A stretch of DNA of 64,000 bases, from NCBI GenBank assembly GCA_963794655.1, contig CAWCEV010000005.1:310001-374000 (forward strand). The letters run 5' to 3'. The notes under the pieces were generated by a model. The model saw only the letters and a list, made by a program, of their open reading frames with translations, was not told where the DNA came from and made no database searches. Position numbers and translations under genes: made by a program. This DNA comes from Roseiarcus sp963794655 (GTDB taxonomy: Bacteria > Pseudomonadota > Alphaproteobacteria > Rhizobiales > Beijerinckiaceae). Shown here piece by piece: positions 18,437-26,964 of this stretch (the first letter of the stretch is position 1; every line of letters starts with the position of its first letter).

Positions 18437-20005
18437 CTAGTCCATCACCGCATGCGCCGCCGCTTCGCGTGAGGCTGCCGCGGCGACGGCTTTCGGCGAG
18501 CGGATGAGCGCGAGCAGCGGGAAGGCGCAGAGCGAGATGAAGGTCATGAAAAGGAAGTCGTTCGAATAGGCCATCGCCGCCGCCTGCTGGGTGATCAGGC
18601 CTTCGAGCATCGCGAGACTCGGCAGTCCATGGCCCGACAGCATCGAGGCGTTGGGCATACGCATCGCGTCGTTGAACGGCGTCACATGCTCGACGAGCTG
18701 GCTGTGGAACATCGTGATCGAGCTGGTCAGCCGCGCGATCACGATCGAGATGCCGACCGCCGAGCCGATGTTGCGGATCAGCGTCCACAGCGCCGCGCCC
18801 TCGGTGCGCAATTCGCCGGGCAGGCTCGCGAAGGCGATAGTGTTGAGCGGCACGAAGATGAAGCCGAGGCCGAACCCCTGCGCGACCGAATTGATGGCGA
18901 TGACGCTCGCCGGGACGTCGAGCGACCAGCCGACCATCAGCCACAGCGACGAACTCGCCAGCACGAGGCCGATGAAGATGAGCAGGCGCGCATCGACCTT
19001 GCCGCTCAGGCGTCCGACCAGGAACATCGCGACGAACGTGCCGATGCCCCGCGTGCCGAGCAGATAACCGCTCGACAGCACCGGGTAGCCGAGCAGGTTC
19101 TGAATGAAAGGCGTCACCAGAGCCATGGTCGCGAGCAGAATGATGCCGATCAGGAACATGAAGACGAGCGCGATGGAGAAGTTCCAGTCGCGGAAAATGC
19201 GCACGCTGATGAACGGCCGTTTCGACGTGAGGCAGTCGGTGAGGAAGAAATAGAAGCCGACAACCGCAAGGATCGTTTCGACCCAGATCTCGGTCGACTC
19301 GAACCACGCGAGCTGCTCGCCCCGGTCGAGCATCATCTGCAGCGAACCGATGCCGAGCGAAAGGCTGAGGAAGCCGAACCAGGAGAAGGGCACGTCGCGC
19401 CGCGTCGGGGTTTCGCTCATGAAGAGCCAGAGGCCCGCGGTGGTGAGGATGCCGAACGGCAGATTGACGAAGAACACCCAGCGCCAGGAATAGGAATCGG
19501 TGAGATAGCCGCCGAGCGTCGGGCCCATGATCGGCCCGAGCATCACGCCCATGCCCCAGATCGCCATCGCCGAGCCGCGCCGGGCGGGTGGAAAAATGTC
19601 GAGCATCACCGCCTGCGAGAGCGGCACCAGCGCGGCGCCGAACACGCCCTGCAGAAGCCGGTAGGCGACCATCTGCTCAATCGTGAGCGCAACGCCGCAC
19701 AGCATCGAGGCGACGGTGAAACCGGCGGTGCAGACGATGAACAGCTTCTTGCGGCCGAAGCGGGTCGCCATCCACCCGAGCGGCGACGTCATGATCGCCG
19801 CGGCGACGATATAGGAGGTGAGGACCCAGTTGATCTGGTCCTGCGTTGTCGACAGCGAGCCCTGCATATAGGGCAGGGCGACATTGGCGATGGTCGTGTC
19901 GAGCGCCTGCATGATCGTCGCCATCATGATGCAGACGGTCAGGATCCATCTCAGCGTCGGCGAGATGGTCTCGTAGAGCGGCGGAGCGGGGACGGCCGCG
20001 TTCAT
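18437..20005 (-). CDS. DHA2 family MFS multidrug exporter (EmrB-like), system 1
   Basis: A 522-residue inner-membrane drug/proton antiporter with about 14 membrane helices. Family motifs are QALDTTIANVALPYMQGSL near residue 32, GWMATRFGRKKLF (motif A) near 82, RLLQGVFGAALVPLSQA near 115 and GPTLGGYLTDSYSWRWVFF (motif C region) near 156. The ATG at 20005 overlaps the stop of the upstream membrane-fusion gene as ATGA. With that gene and marR it forms a three-gene operon. No outer-membrane channel gene is nearby. Substrate cannot be predicted. Confidence 0.94.
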   Translation of the reverse strand: MNAAVPAPPLYETISPTLRWILTVCIMMATIMQALDTTIANVALPYMQGSLSTTQDQINWVLTSYIVAAAIMTSPLGWMATRFGRKKLFIVCTAGFTVASMLCGVALTIEQMVAYRLLQGVFGAALVPLSQAVMLDIFPPARRGSAMAIWGMGVMLGPIMGPTLGGYLTDSYSWRWVFFVNLPFGILTTAGLWLFMSETPTRRDVPFSWFGFLSLSLGIGSLQMMLDRGEQLAWFESTEIWVETILAVVGFYFFLTDCLTSKRPFISVRIFRDWNFSIALVFMFLIGIILLATMALVTPFIQNLLGYPVLSSGYLLGTRGIGTFVAMFLVGRLSGKVDARLLIFIGLVLASSSLWLMVGWSLDVPASVIAINSVAQGFGLGFIFVPLNTIAFASLPGELRTEGAALWTLIRNIGSAVGISIVIARLTSSITMFHSQLVEHVTPFNDAMRMPNASMLSGHGLPSLAMLEGLITQQAAAMAYSNDFLFMTFISLCAFPLLALIRSPKAVAAAASREAAAHAVMD

Positions 20006-21366
20006 CTGATGACGGCCGTCCTCGCGCCGAGGAGGGTGTCGACGTAGCCGACGACCCACTTCTTGATTCCTTCGAGCGTCCCGGCGAGCGTGCGCACGCG
20101 GCCGGTGTCGACGGTGAGATAGGCGCTCATGCCGGCGCGCAAGCCGGTCGTATCCTCATGCTGGTCGAAGCAGAACCGGAGCGGCACCCGCTGGACGACC
20201 TTGACCCAGTTGCCGGTCGCGTTTTGCGCCGGCAGGATCGCGAATTGCGCGCCCGTCCCCGGCGCGATCGAGCAGATCGTGCCCTTCCACTCGCGGTCCG
20301 GGAAGGTGTCGACGCTGACCGTCGCGGGCAGGCCGGCATGGACGTAGGTGAGGTCCGATTCCTTCGGATTGGCGTCGACCCAGAGGCCGGTGTTGGCGAC
20401 GATCGCGAACACCGGCTGGCCAGCCGCGGCGACGCGCCCAACCTGGATCTCGGGCACTTGCGTGGCGACGCCGTCGATCGGCGCGACGACCTTGGTGTTG
20501 CGCAGGTTGCGTTCGGCGTCCTCGAGGCCGGCCTTCGCCTGCATGTAATCGGGAAAGTTCTCGATCGACGCGTCGGGGCCGCCGCCGAGCTTCACCGTCA
20601 CCGTCGCCTGCTGCTGGCGCACAAATTCGAGGATCTGCTTGGCCTGGATGAGATTCCCCATCGAGGTGTCGCGATCGGCGGTGGTGCCGGTGCCATGCAC
20701 CGCAAGTCCGTTCTTCCGGTCGAAGTCGGTCTGGCGCACGGCGACCGCGTCCTCGCCCATTTTGATCTGATCGGCGTTGCTGACGTACGAAGACTTGAGA
20801 TTGGCGAACTCGACCTTGGCCGCCTCGACGCGGCCCTTGGCGAGCGCAAGCGCGATCTCATAGGGCTGCGAGTCGATGTCGAACAGAGGATCGCCGACCT
20901 TCACCTGCTGCCCCTCCTTCACATGGACGGCGGTGACGGCGCCGGTGACTTGCGGCGTGATGAGGGACTTCTCGGCGCCGACATAGGCGTTGTCGGTCGA
21001 GACAAACCGGCCGCTGCTCAGCCACCAGCTGAAGCCGAGCGCGAGCGCGACGAGCGGAATCACCACGAGCATGACGAACCGGCTGACACGGCGCTTCGGC
21101 TTGACGGTGATCGGCGTCTCGGCGGCGGGCGGCTGCGGCGCGGGCTGCGGCGCTTGAGGGCCAGGCGCGGGGGTTCGCGCCGGGGTGAACTGGATCGGCT
21201 GCGACGGCTGGGCGGCGGAAGACGGCGATTGCGACTGAGGCTCGCGCGCGCCTATCTGCCCCAATGACTTCGGCGGCGTGAACGGCAGCGGCTGCCCCGG
21301 CTGGGCAGCGGGCGATGGATCTTCCGGCACGGGATCGCGCCCTGCAGCAGGCTTTGGCTGGGTCAC
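20002..21366 (-). CDS. HlyD family membrane fusion protein (EmrA-like), system 1
   Basis: A 454-residue periplasmic adaptor. A long Pro/Gln/Ala-rich cytoplasmic tail (about residues 1-88) holds an internal near-repeat (AAQPGQPLPFTP and AAQPSQPIQFTP). Then follow a membrane anchor (about 95-117), the biotinyl-lipoyl-like half FVSTDNAYVGAEKSLITPQV, a helical hairpin, the second half-motif and the beta-barrel with NPKESDLTYVHAGLPATVSV. It would link the MFS pump to an outer-membrane channel. Its start overlaps the marR stop as ATGA. The long proline-rich tail is unusual for EmrA. Confidence 0.93.
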   Translation of the reverse strand: MTQPKPAAGRDPVPEDPSPAAQPGQPLPFTPPKSLGQIGAREPQSQSPSSAAQPSQPIQFTPARTPAPGPQAPQPAPQPPAAETPITVKPKRRVSRFVMLVVIPLVALALGFSWWLSSGRFVSTDNAYVGAEKSLITPQVTGAVTAVHVKEGQQVKVGDPLFDIDSQPYEIALALAKGRVEAAKVEFANLKSSYVSNADQIKMGEDAVAVRQTDFDRKNGLAVHGTGTTADRDTSMGNLIQAKQILEFVRQQQATVTVKLGGGPDASIENFPDYMQAKAGLEDAERNLRNTKVVAPIDGVATQVPEIQVGRVAAAGQPVFAIVANTGLWVDANPKESDLTYVHAGLPATVSVDTFPDREWKGTICSIAPGTGAQFAILPAQNATGNWVKVVQRVPLRFCFDQHEDTTGLRAGMSAYLTVDTGRVRTLAGTLEGIKKWVVGYVDTLLGARTAVIR

Positions 21367-21815
21367 TTTGATTCAACTCCGGGAATCAATTCGTTCTTGA
21401 GATTGGCTTTAATGGTCATGAGGCCGTCGCGCATGGCCTCGATCGTGCTCTCGTCCACGCCCGATAGCGCGCGCCCCATGACGTCCTCGGCCAGCGTCGC
21501 GAGCTGCTTCAGCGTCGGCGCGGCTTTCTCGGTCAGATAGAGGCGGTTGGCGCGCCGGTCGGTCGCGTCGTCACGCCGCTCGACCAGGCCCGCGACGGTC
21601 AGTTTGTCGATCAGGCGGCCGAGGGTGATCGGCGCGAGGTCGAGCGCCTCCGCCAGTTCGCTCTGTTTTACGCCCTCGCAGCGTTGCAGGCGCGAAAGCA
21701 CCGCCCATTGGGCCCGGGTTGTCCCGGTTTCACGGGCGCGCTGGTCGGAATAGGTCCTGAGCAGGCGCGCCACGTCATGGAGCGCAAAGCCCAGCTCTCG
21801 CGCGGGCGAGATCAT
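21363..21815 (-). CDS. MarR family transcriptional regulator
   Basis: A winged-HTH regulator of about 150 residues. The DNA-binding part contains VKQSELAEALDLAPITLGRLIDKL and the wing RRDDATDRRANRLYLTEK. The start is uncertain. ATG codons at 21815, 21839, 21845 and 21875 are in frame. The last two lie within or upstream of the predicted -10 element, so 21815, or a leaderless start at 21839, is more likely. It is first in a marR-emrA-emrB operon and probably represses it through the palindrome at 21838-21851, being relieved by a pump substrate. Confidence 0.9.
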   Translation of the reverse strand: MISPARELGFALHDVARLLRTYSDQRARETGTTRAQWAVLSRLQRCEGVKQSELAEALDLAPITLGRLIDKLTVAGLVERRDDATDRRANRLYLTEKAAPTLKQLATLAEDVMGRALSGVDESTIEAMRDGLMTIKANLKNELIPGVESK

Positions 21816-21837
21816 TGGTTTTTGAGCAAGTGATAAC

Positions 21838-21851
21838 ATAAGCATGCTTAT
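21838..21851. promoter_or_regulatory. Perfect palindrome over the marR promoter, likely MarR operator
   Basis: ATAAGCATGCTTAT is a perfect 14-bp palindrome that overlaps the predicted -10 element at 21847-21852. A partial half-site (CGCTTAT) recurs at 21865-21871 next to the -35. This arrangement fits repression of the operon by its own first gene product. Confidence 0.6.
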
Positions 21852-21875
21852 AATATAGTGAGTACGCTTATGCAA
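21847..21875 (-). promoter_or_regulatory. Predicted sigma-70 promoter of marR-emrAB
   Basis: On the minus strand, TTGCAT (21875-21870) and TATAAG (21852-21847) are separated by 17 bases. Transcription would start near 21840, immediately before an in-frame ATG at 21839. The prediction is by consensus only. Confidence 0.5.
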
Positions 21876-22197
21876 GAGGGCGGCGCCGAAGAATTTCGGC
21901 CGAGGGGGGTGACTTGAGGGTGGGCGTGGGGTTGACCGGCAATTCTTCTTTCGGAAAACCGGAACCCATGGTAGATTGAATGAAGGTTGGCAGAGACGGG
22001 CGGCGCGCCCGCGAAGCGGCCAATGGGCAAAAGCGCTCTGGCGCCTATTTTGAGATTAAATCATTGATTTTACTTGAAGGGTGCATTTTGATTTTGTTGC
22101 GATCGATTTGGATTTTGTTGTTTTCGCCTTTGACATTGTTGCGCCGAGCTTTGAAACGGTTGCGCCCAGGCTTTGAAATTGCTGCGGCGCCGCGCGA
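21876..22197. other. Gap between the two efflux operons
   Basis: No gene is supported here. The stretch is AT-richer than its surroundings and holds the 21-22 bp degenerate tandem repeat at 22085-22189. An open frame at 21980-22231 on the plus strand only translates that repeat as a hydrophobic seven-residue periodicity, so I do not call it a gene. Confidence 0.6.
22085..22189 (-). repeat. Degenerate 21-22 bp tandem repeat, locus A
   Basis: About five units follow one another. On the minus strand the units contain GCAGCAATTTCAAAGCCTGG, GCAACCGTTTCAAAGCTCGG, GCAACAATGTCAAAGG, CAACAAAATCCAAATC and GCAACAAAATCAAAATG. The array begins right after the stop of the minus-strand MFS gene (22198) and lies in its 3' region in the sense direction. 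Its units align with those at locus B (42354-42459). Confidence 0.6.
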
Positions 22198-23799
22198 TCA
22201 ATGCGCCGCCGGCGCCGCCCCGCCAAGGTGAACCTTGCGCAGGCTCATCGCGAGCGGCACCGCCGCAAGCGAGAGCAGCGTCAGCACCCAGAAGACGTCG
22301 ATATAGGCGAGATACGACGCTTGGCCCTGCACCTGCTGGCCGATCCAGCCGACGGCCTGCTGCTGCGCGGCGGGCAGCAGGCTGCCCTGCGCGAGGAAGT
22401 AGTGCGTCGCCTGCTGGAGGGTGTCATGGTACTGCTGGCTCGCGGGAGTCACGTTCTCGATTAGCCGGCTCTGGTGGAACTGCTCGCGGTGCTGGAGCAC
22501 GTTGGAGGCGAGCGAGACGCCGATCGAGCCGCCGGTGTTGCGCGCTGCGTTGATGAGCGCGGAGGCCATATCCACCCGGTTAGCCGGGATCCCGTCATAA
22601 GACGCCGTGATGATCGGAATGAAGATGAGCGGCAGGCCGAGGCCGAGCATCATGCGCGTGCGGGCAAAGAACCAGAAGCCGAGATCGCCGTAGACGTTGG
22701 TCATCTGATACATCGAGATCGCAGCGAAGATCGCCCCGGTCATGATCAGATATTTCGGCTGGATTCGGCTCGACAGGTTGCCGACCACGAACATCATGAC
22801 CATCGTGACCATGCCGCCGGGCGAGAGCACGAGGCCGGCCCAGGTCGCGGTGTAGCCGAAGTCCGTCTGCAGCATGAGCGGAAGGAACTGGGTGGTCGCG
22901 TAGAGAATCGCGCCGGTCGCCCCCATCACCAGAAAGCAGGCGCCGAACTGCCGCGACCCCACCATCCTTACGTCGACCATGGGATCGCGCCGCGACATCT
23001 CCCAGGGGATCATCAACACGAACGCGATGGCGCAAATGAATGTGAAGGTGACGATGAAGTTCGAGCTGAACCAGTCGTCCTCGAGGCCCCGATCGAGCAC
23101 GATCTCGAGCGCTCCGAGAAATGTCGCGACCAGGAGAAAGCCGATGACATCGAACCGGGCCGACTGCTTCTGATCGGGATTGTCGGCGGGCAGAAGGATG
23201 GCGATCAGCGCGATCGTGGCGAGGCCGACCGGCCCGTTGATCAGGAAGCACCAGCGCCAGGACCAATTATCGGCGAGCCAGCCGCCGAGGGTCGGGCCCA
23301 CCACCGGCGCGACGACCACCGCGACGCCGAACAGCGCGAAGGCCTGCCCGCGCTTCTGCGGCGGAAATGAAGCGGCCAGAATGGACTGCGAGACCGGCAC
23401 CATGCCGCCTCCGGCCAAGCCTTGCAGGAGGCGGAACAAGAGAAGCGAATCGAGATTCCACGCCTGCGCGCAGAGGAGGGAGCTGATGCTGAAGAGCCCG
23501 AGGCAGACCAGGAAGAAGGTCTTGCGCCCGAGCCATTTCGCCAGGAACGGGCTCGCGGTCAGACTGACGGCGTTGGCGACGAGATAGGTCGTCACCACCC
23601 AGGACGCCTCGTCGTCGCTGACCCCCATGCCGCCGGCGATGTAAGGCAGAACCACGTTTGCGATCGTGGTGTCGAGCACCTCCATGAAGGCCGCGAGCGC
23701 GACCAGGACGGCGATCAGCCAGGGACTGGCCGACGCCGCGCTGCTCGCGGGCGGGGCGCCTGCGTGCGCGGTCGCGTCGGTCACACCCGACTCCGCCAT
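22198..23799 (-). CDS. DHA2 family MFS multidrug exporter (EmrB-like), system 2
   Basis: A 533-residue antiporter with about 14 membrane helices. Landmarks are MEVLDTTIANVVLPYIAGGM near residue 39, RLLQGLAGGGMVPVSQSIL near 122 and GPTLGGWLADNWSWRWCFL near 167. It overlaps the upstream HlyD gene by 19 bases, so the two are one operon. It resembles system 1 in family and order but is not a close duplicate; motif A here is FLAKWLGRKTFFL. Substrate is unknown. Confidence 0.94.
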   Translation of the reverse strand: MAESGVTDATAHAGAPPASSAASASPWLIAVLVALAAFMEVLDTTIANVVLPYIAGGMGVSDDEASWVVTTYLVANAVSLTASPFLAKWLGRKTFFLVCLGLFSISSLLCAQAWNLDSLLLFRLLQGLAGGGMVPVSQSILAASFPPQKRGQAFALFGVAVVVAPVVGPTLGGWLADNWSWRWCFLINGPVGLATIALIAILLPADNPDQKQSARFDVIGFLLVATFLGALEIVLDRGLEDDWFSSNFIVTFTFICAIAFVLMIPWEMSRRDPMVDVRMVGSRQFGACFLVMGATGAILYATTQFLPLMLQTDFGYTATWAGLVLSPGGMVTMVMMFVVGNLSSRIQPKYLIMTGAIFAAISMYQMTNVYGDLGFWFFARTRMMLGLGLPLIFIPIITASYDGIPANRVDMASALINAARNTGGSIGVSLASNVLQHREQFHQSRLIENVTPASQQYHDTLQQATHYFLAQGSLLPAAQQQAVGWIGQQVQGQASYLAYIDVFWVLTLLSLAAVPLAMSLRKVHLGGAAPAAH

Positions 23800-25154
23800 T
23801 GCTCGACGCGGGCCCGCAGCCGCTCATAGAGCGAGGGCGTAGGATCGACGCGCACGGTCGGGACGACGGACATGCCAGGGCCGAGCGCCACGTCGGCGGG
23901 CGGATTGTCGAGGATGATCTTGACCGGGACGCGCTGAACGATCTTCACATAGTTGCCGGTGGCGTTTTCGGGCGGCAGCAGCGAAAACGCCGGCCCTGAG
24001 CCGGGCTGGACGCTGGCGACGCGACCGTGGAAGTCGCGCTCGGGATAGGCGTCGATCTCGATGTCGACCGGCTGCCCCGGCCGCATGCGGTCAAGCTGGG
24101 TTTCCTTATAGTTCGCAACGATCCAGATCTCATCGGGCACGAACATCGTGAGGCCCGTGCCTGCCTGCGCGTATTGGCCGACTGCGCCGGTCAGGTTGAC
24201 GACGCGGCCCGGCTGGTCGGCCACGACGGTCGTGTAGCCGAGGTTGAGCTTGGCCTGGTCGCGCTGGGCCTGGGCCTGCGCGAGATTGGCCTCCGCCGAG
24301 GCGCGCTGCGCCCGTAGCGCGTCGATCTGCCGCTGCGCCACTTTGAGCGTCGCCTGCGCGCTGTCCACGGCGGCCTGCTGAGCCTTGAGATTCTGAACGT
24401 CCACCGTGCCCTGCTGGGCCGTCGCCCAACCCTGATTCACGAGTGGCTTGTCGCGTCCCCAGGTGACCTTGGTAAGCTCGAGATTGGCCTCGGCCTGGCT
24501 CACCTGCGCCTGGTTCGCGCCGATCTGCGCGTCCTGAGTGGCGATCTGAGCGTCAATGTTGCGGATGCCGGCTTCCCCGCCGCTGACCTGAGCCTCGGCC
24601 TGCGCGAGTGCGTCGCGGTAGGGTCGCTGGTCGATCTGAGCGACCACCTGACCTTTGTTGACATGCTCGTTGTCGGTGACCGGAACCGCGGTCACGTAGC
24701 CCGCGACCTCGGGCGCGACCGCGAACTGCCGCGCCGCGATAAACGCATCGTCCGTCGACTTAAAATGCGAGCTGTGGTCCCAATAGACGTACCCGGCGAC
24801 CGCCGTCAGCGCTAACGCGACCAGTCCGATCGCCGCGAGGAGCGGATGCCGGCGGAGCCAGCCCCTGCTCGGGCCTTGGGTTGTCTTTTCCCCCTCCGCG
24901 TCCGGCGGCGCGCTGGGCTTGGGTTCCTTGTCGGGTGGCCCCGCCGGGCGCTCGGGCTTTTGGGAGGGCTCTGCCGGGCGCTCAACCCCAGGCTGAGTCT
25001 CGGCCGCCGGCGGAAGCAGGGTGATGATGTCCCGCTTGGGGCTGGTTGATAGCGAACCTCCGAGCCGCGGCGGCGACTCGCGATCCAGATCGGATTCGGA
25101 CGCGGCGGCGTCCTTGAACATCCGCTGGTCCCGGTCCTGATTCCTGCGCGCCAT
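23781..25154 (-). CDS. HlyD family membrane fusion protein (EmrA-like), system 2
   Basis: A 457-residue periplasmic adaptor. The N-terminal cytoplasmic tail is rich in Pro, Glu and Lys (about residues 1-105), followed by a membrane anchor (about 110-130). Next comes the half-motif FKSTDDAFIAARQFAVAPEV, a long Gln/Ala-rich helical hairpin (about 180-310) and a beta-barrel with IVANYKETQLDRMRPGQPVD. The ATG at 25154 is preferred over an in-frame start at 25223 because the added residues are not conserved in character. It pairs with the MFS gene at 22198 and is divergent from a TetR gene. Confidence 0.93.
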   Translation of the reverse strand: MARRNQDRDQRMFKDAAASESDLDRESPPRLGGSLSTSPKRDIITLLPPAAETQPGVERPAEPSQKPERPAGPPDKEPKPSAPPDAEGEKTTQGPSRGWLRRHPLLAAIGLVALALTAVAGYVYWDHSSHFKSTDDAFIAARQFAVAPEVAGYVTAVPVTDNEHVNKGQVVAQIDQRPYRDALAQAEAQVSGGEAGIRNIDAQIATQDAQIGANQAQVSQAEANLELTKVTWGRDKPLVNQGWATAQQGTVDVQNLKAQQAAVDSAQATLKVAQRQIDALRAQRASAEANLAQAQAQRDQAKLNLGYTTVVADQPGRVVNLTGAVGQYAQAGTGLTMFVPDEIWIVANYKETQLDRMRPGQPVDIEIDAYPERDFHGRVASVQPGSGPAFSLLPPENATGNYVKIVQRVPVKIILDNPPADVALGPGMSVVPTVRVDPTPSLYERLRARVEQWRSRV

Positions 25155-25305
25155 GGCCGGATGTCTCCAACATGCGCCCCCCGAGCGGTGTAAACGGCCC
25201 CAAAACGAAACCGTTCCGTTCACTTTACTTTGCGAGGGATGGGCCTAAATCAAGAGGGGAGAGAGGACGGTTTCCCGCAGTCACTGTTTTGTGAAAGGAC
25301 GGGTG

Positions 25306-26070
25306 ATGGAGGGAAGAGCGGAGAGAGAAGGGGAATTGGGACGGGTGCGGAGCGCGGTTCGCTGTGGACGCCCTCCGCGTGGGCTTGCCGGGGAAGTCGA
25401 AGAGAGAATCCTCGACGCGGCGGCCCAGGTCTTTCTTGAGCACGGTTTCCGGGGCGCGAGCGTCGATGAAATCGCCGAGGTCGCCTGCGCGGGCAAACCA
25501 ACCATATACGCAAGATTTCCCAGTAAACAGGCGCTGTTCACGGCGGTCGTTGAGCGACTCGTGCGCCGAAACACGAACTTCGAGGCGATTTCCTGCTCCG
25601 GCCGCTCGATCGAGGAGCGGCTTAACGGCCTCGCAGCCATCATTCTCAATCGGGTCTTGACCCCGGAAACGATTGGCCTGGTCCGGGTCGCGGTTGCTGA
25701 AGCACGTAGATTTCCCGATTTGGCGACCAGCGTAAGCCGCATGGGTCGCGAACATCCGACGGAAGCCTTGACCCAGGTGCTCGGCGGATTGGGGGCGTCC
25801 GACGCCATCGGAGCGTCGCCCGCGTTCGCGCCTCGACGCCTTCCGGCGACGGCGCGGAGGTTTCTCGATCTCGTGGTGTCGCCCATGCTGGTGCGGGCGC
25901 TGTTTGGCGAGGACCTGGGCCTCCTGCGCACCGAGATTGGTACCCACGCATCTGCGTCGGTCGCGTTCTTCCTCGCCGCATGTCGCCGGGCGAAAACGTC
26001 TCGAAACGTCGTGTTAACGCCGATGCGTGCGACTGCGCCGCTAGAGGAAGGCTCCGATCACGGAGCCTAG
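25306..26070 (+). CDS. TetR/AcrR family transcriptional regulator
   Basis: A regulator of 254 residues. The HTH (about residues 30-75) reads ILDAAAQVFLEHGFRGASVD, then EIAEVACAGKPTIYARFPSK. The C-terminal domain has the AcrR-C pattern with LLAARRFLDLV-like helices. The ATG at 25306 follows AAAGGA; an in-frame GTG at 25291 adds five residues. Divergence from the emrAB-like operon 150 bases away suggests it represses that operon. The sequence GAAACCGTTCCGTTC (25207-25221) in the gap is a plausible but unproven operator. Confidence 0.92.
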   Translation: MEGRAEREGELGRVRSAVRCGRPPRGLAGEVEERILDAAAQVFLEHGFRGASVDEIAEVACAGKPTIYARFPSKQALFTAVVERLVRRNTNFEAISCSGRSIEERLNGLAAIILNRVLTPETIGLVRVAVAEARRFPDLATSVSRMGREHPTEALTQVLGGLGASDAIGASPAFAPRRLPATARRFLDLVVSPMLVRALFGEDLGLLRTEIGTHASASVAFFLAACRRAKTSRNVVLTPMRATAPLEEGSDHGA

Positions 26071-26792
26071 TCCTTCCGTTCTTCCTCTTGTTCCCCGGAG
26101 GGAATGACGACTCCCGAGTTCGGCTCGATCCAGAACATGTGGTCGTGCACGGCCGCGACGCCGGGTGTGTTCTCGGCGATAACCTTGAGCCCGTCCCTGA
26201 GCCGCACGTCGGTGATCGCGCCGCCGAACGTGACGACGCCGTTCGCGACCTCGACCCGTACGCTCGAGCGTGGGGCCCAGCTGAGCTTGTCGAGCTCGGC
26301 CTGGATGGCGGCCTTAATCTCGGCGTCGGAATGATGGGCGTTCGCCCCCGCCGCTGGGGTCAACAGTCCCTTCAGGAGGTCCGAGCGTGAGATGACGCCG
26401 ATCACGGTTTCGCCGCGCAGCACCGGCAGGCGCTTGATGCGGCGGTGGATCATCCGATCGACGGCCTCGCTGAGCTCGGCATCCTCCTTGATCGTCTCGA
26501 CATCGCCGGTCATCACCTCGCCGACCTTGCGCCCGTGCTCGTGCGCATAGGCCTCGGCAAGCCGCCCGCTTCCAAGCAGGAGCTCAAGCCAATGGGGGCG
26601 CTTGCGCTCGCTTCCAAGCTCGCTGCGGCGAAGCAGGTCGCCTTCGCTCAAAATTCCACTCAGCGCGTGATCGGCGTCGAAGACGAAAACTGCGCTTACC
26701 CGCGATCGCAGCATCGTCTCGACGGCTTCCGCGAGGCTTGCGCTTTCGGGCACGCCGATCACGCCATAAGTCATCACGTCGCGAACCCGCAT
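26067..26792 (-). CDS. Protein with two CBS domains and a BON domain
   Basis: A 241-residue protein. CBS 1 spans about residues 1-60 (VRDVMTYGVIGVPESASLAE), CBS 2 about 90-150 (VGEVMTGDVETIKEDAELSE ... LPVLRGETVIGVISRSDLLK) and BON about 160-230 (VRVEVANGVVTFGGAI). CBS pairs bind adenine nucleotides; BON domains often contact membranes or phospholipids. No signal peptide is seen with the ATG at 26792, which follows a GGGAAGAGAG ribosome site. Relatives are common in Rhizobiales as stress-associated proteins of unclear role. It ends 4 bases inside the TetR gene. Confidence 0.88.
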   Translation of the reverse strand: MRVRDVMTYGVIGVPESASLAEAVETMLRSRVSAVFVFDADHALSGILSEGDLLRRSELGSERKRPHWLELLLGSGRLAEAYAHEHGRKVGEVMTGDVETIKEDAELSEAVDRMIHRRIKRLPVLRGETVIGVISRSDLLKGLLTPAAGANAHHSDAEIKAAIQAELDKLSWAPRSSVRVEVANGVVTFGGAITDVRLRDGLKVIAENTPGVAAVHDHMFWIEPNSGVVIPSGEQEEERKD

Positions 26793-26964
26793 TCTCTCTT
26801 CCCTGCTAGGACTTCCCAAAATGGACCCAAACCCAAGCGGGCAGTAAGCGCCGGACGGGAGATAGGCAATAGGCGACAGACGGGCCCGGCGCGCCGCTTC
26901 GGCTGCCGCATCCGTCGGTCTTTTGCTATGCGTTGACCAAGCGGCGGCCGCAAGGAGGGAAATG

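Noticed and set aside
21980..22231. Plus-strand 83-codon frame with hydrophobic heptads
   Set aside because: The heptads are only the translation of the 21-bp DNA repeat; the repeat runs in the sense direction of the opposite strand's gene.
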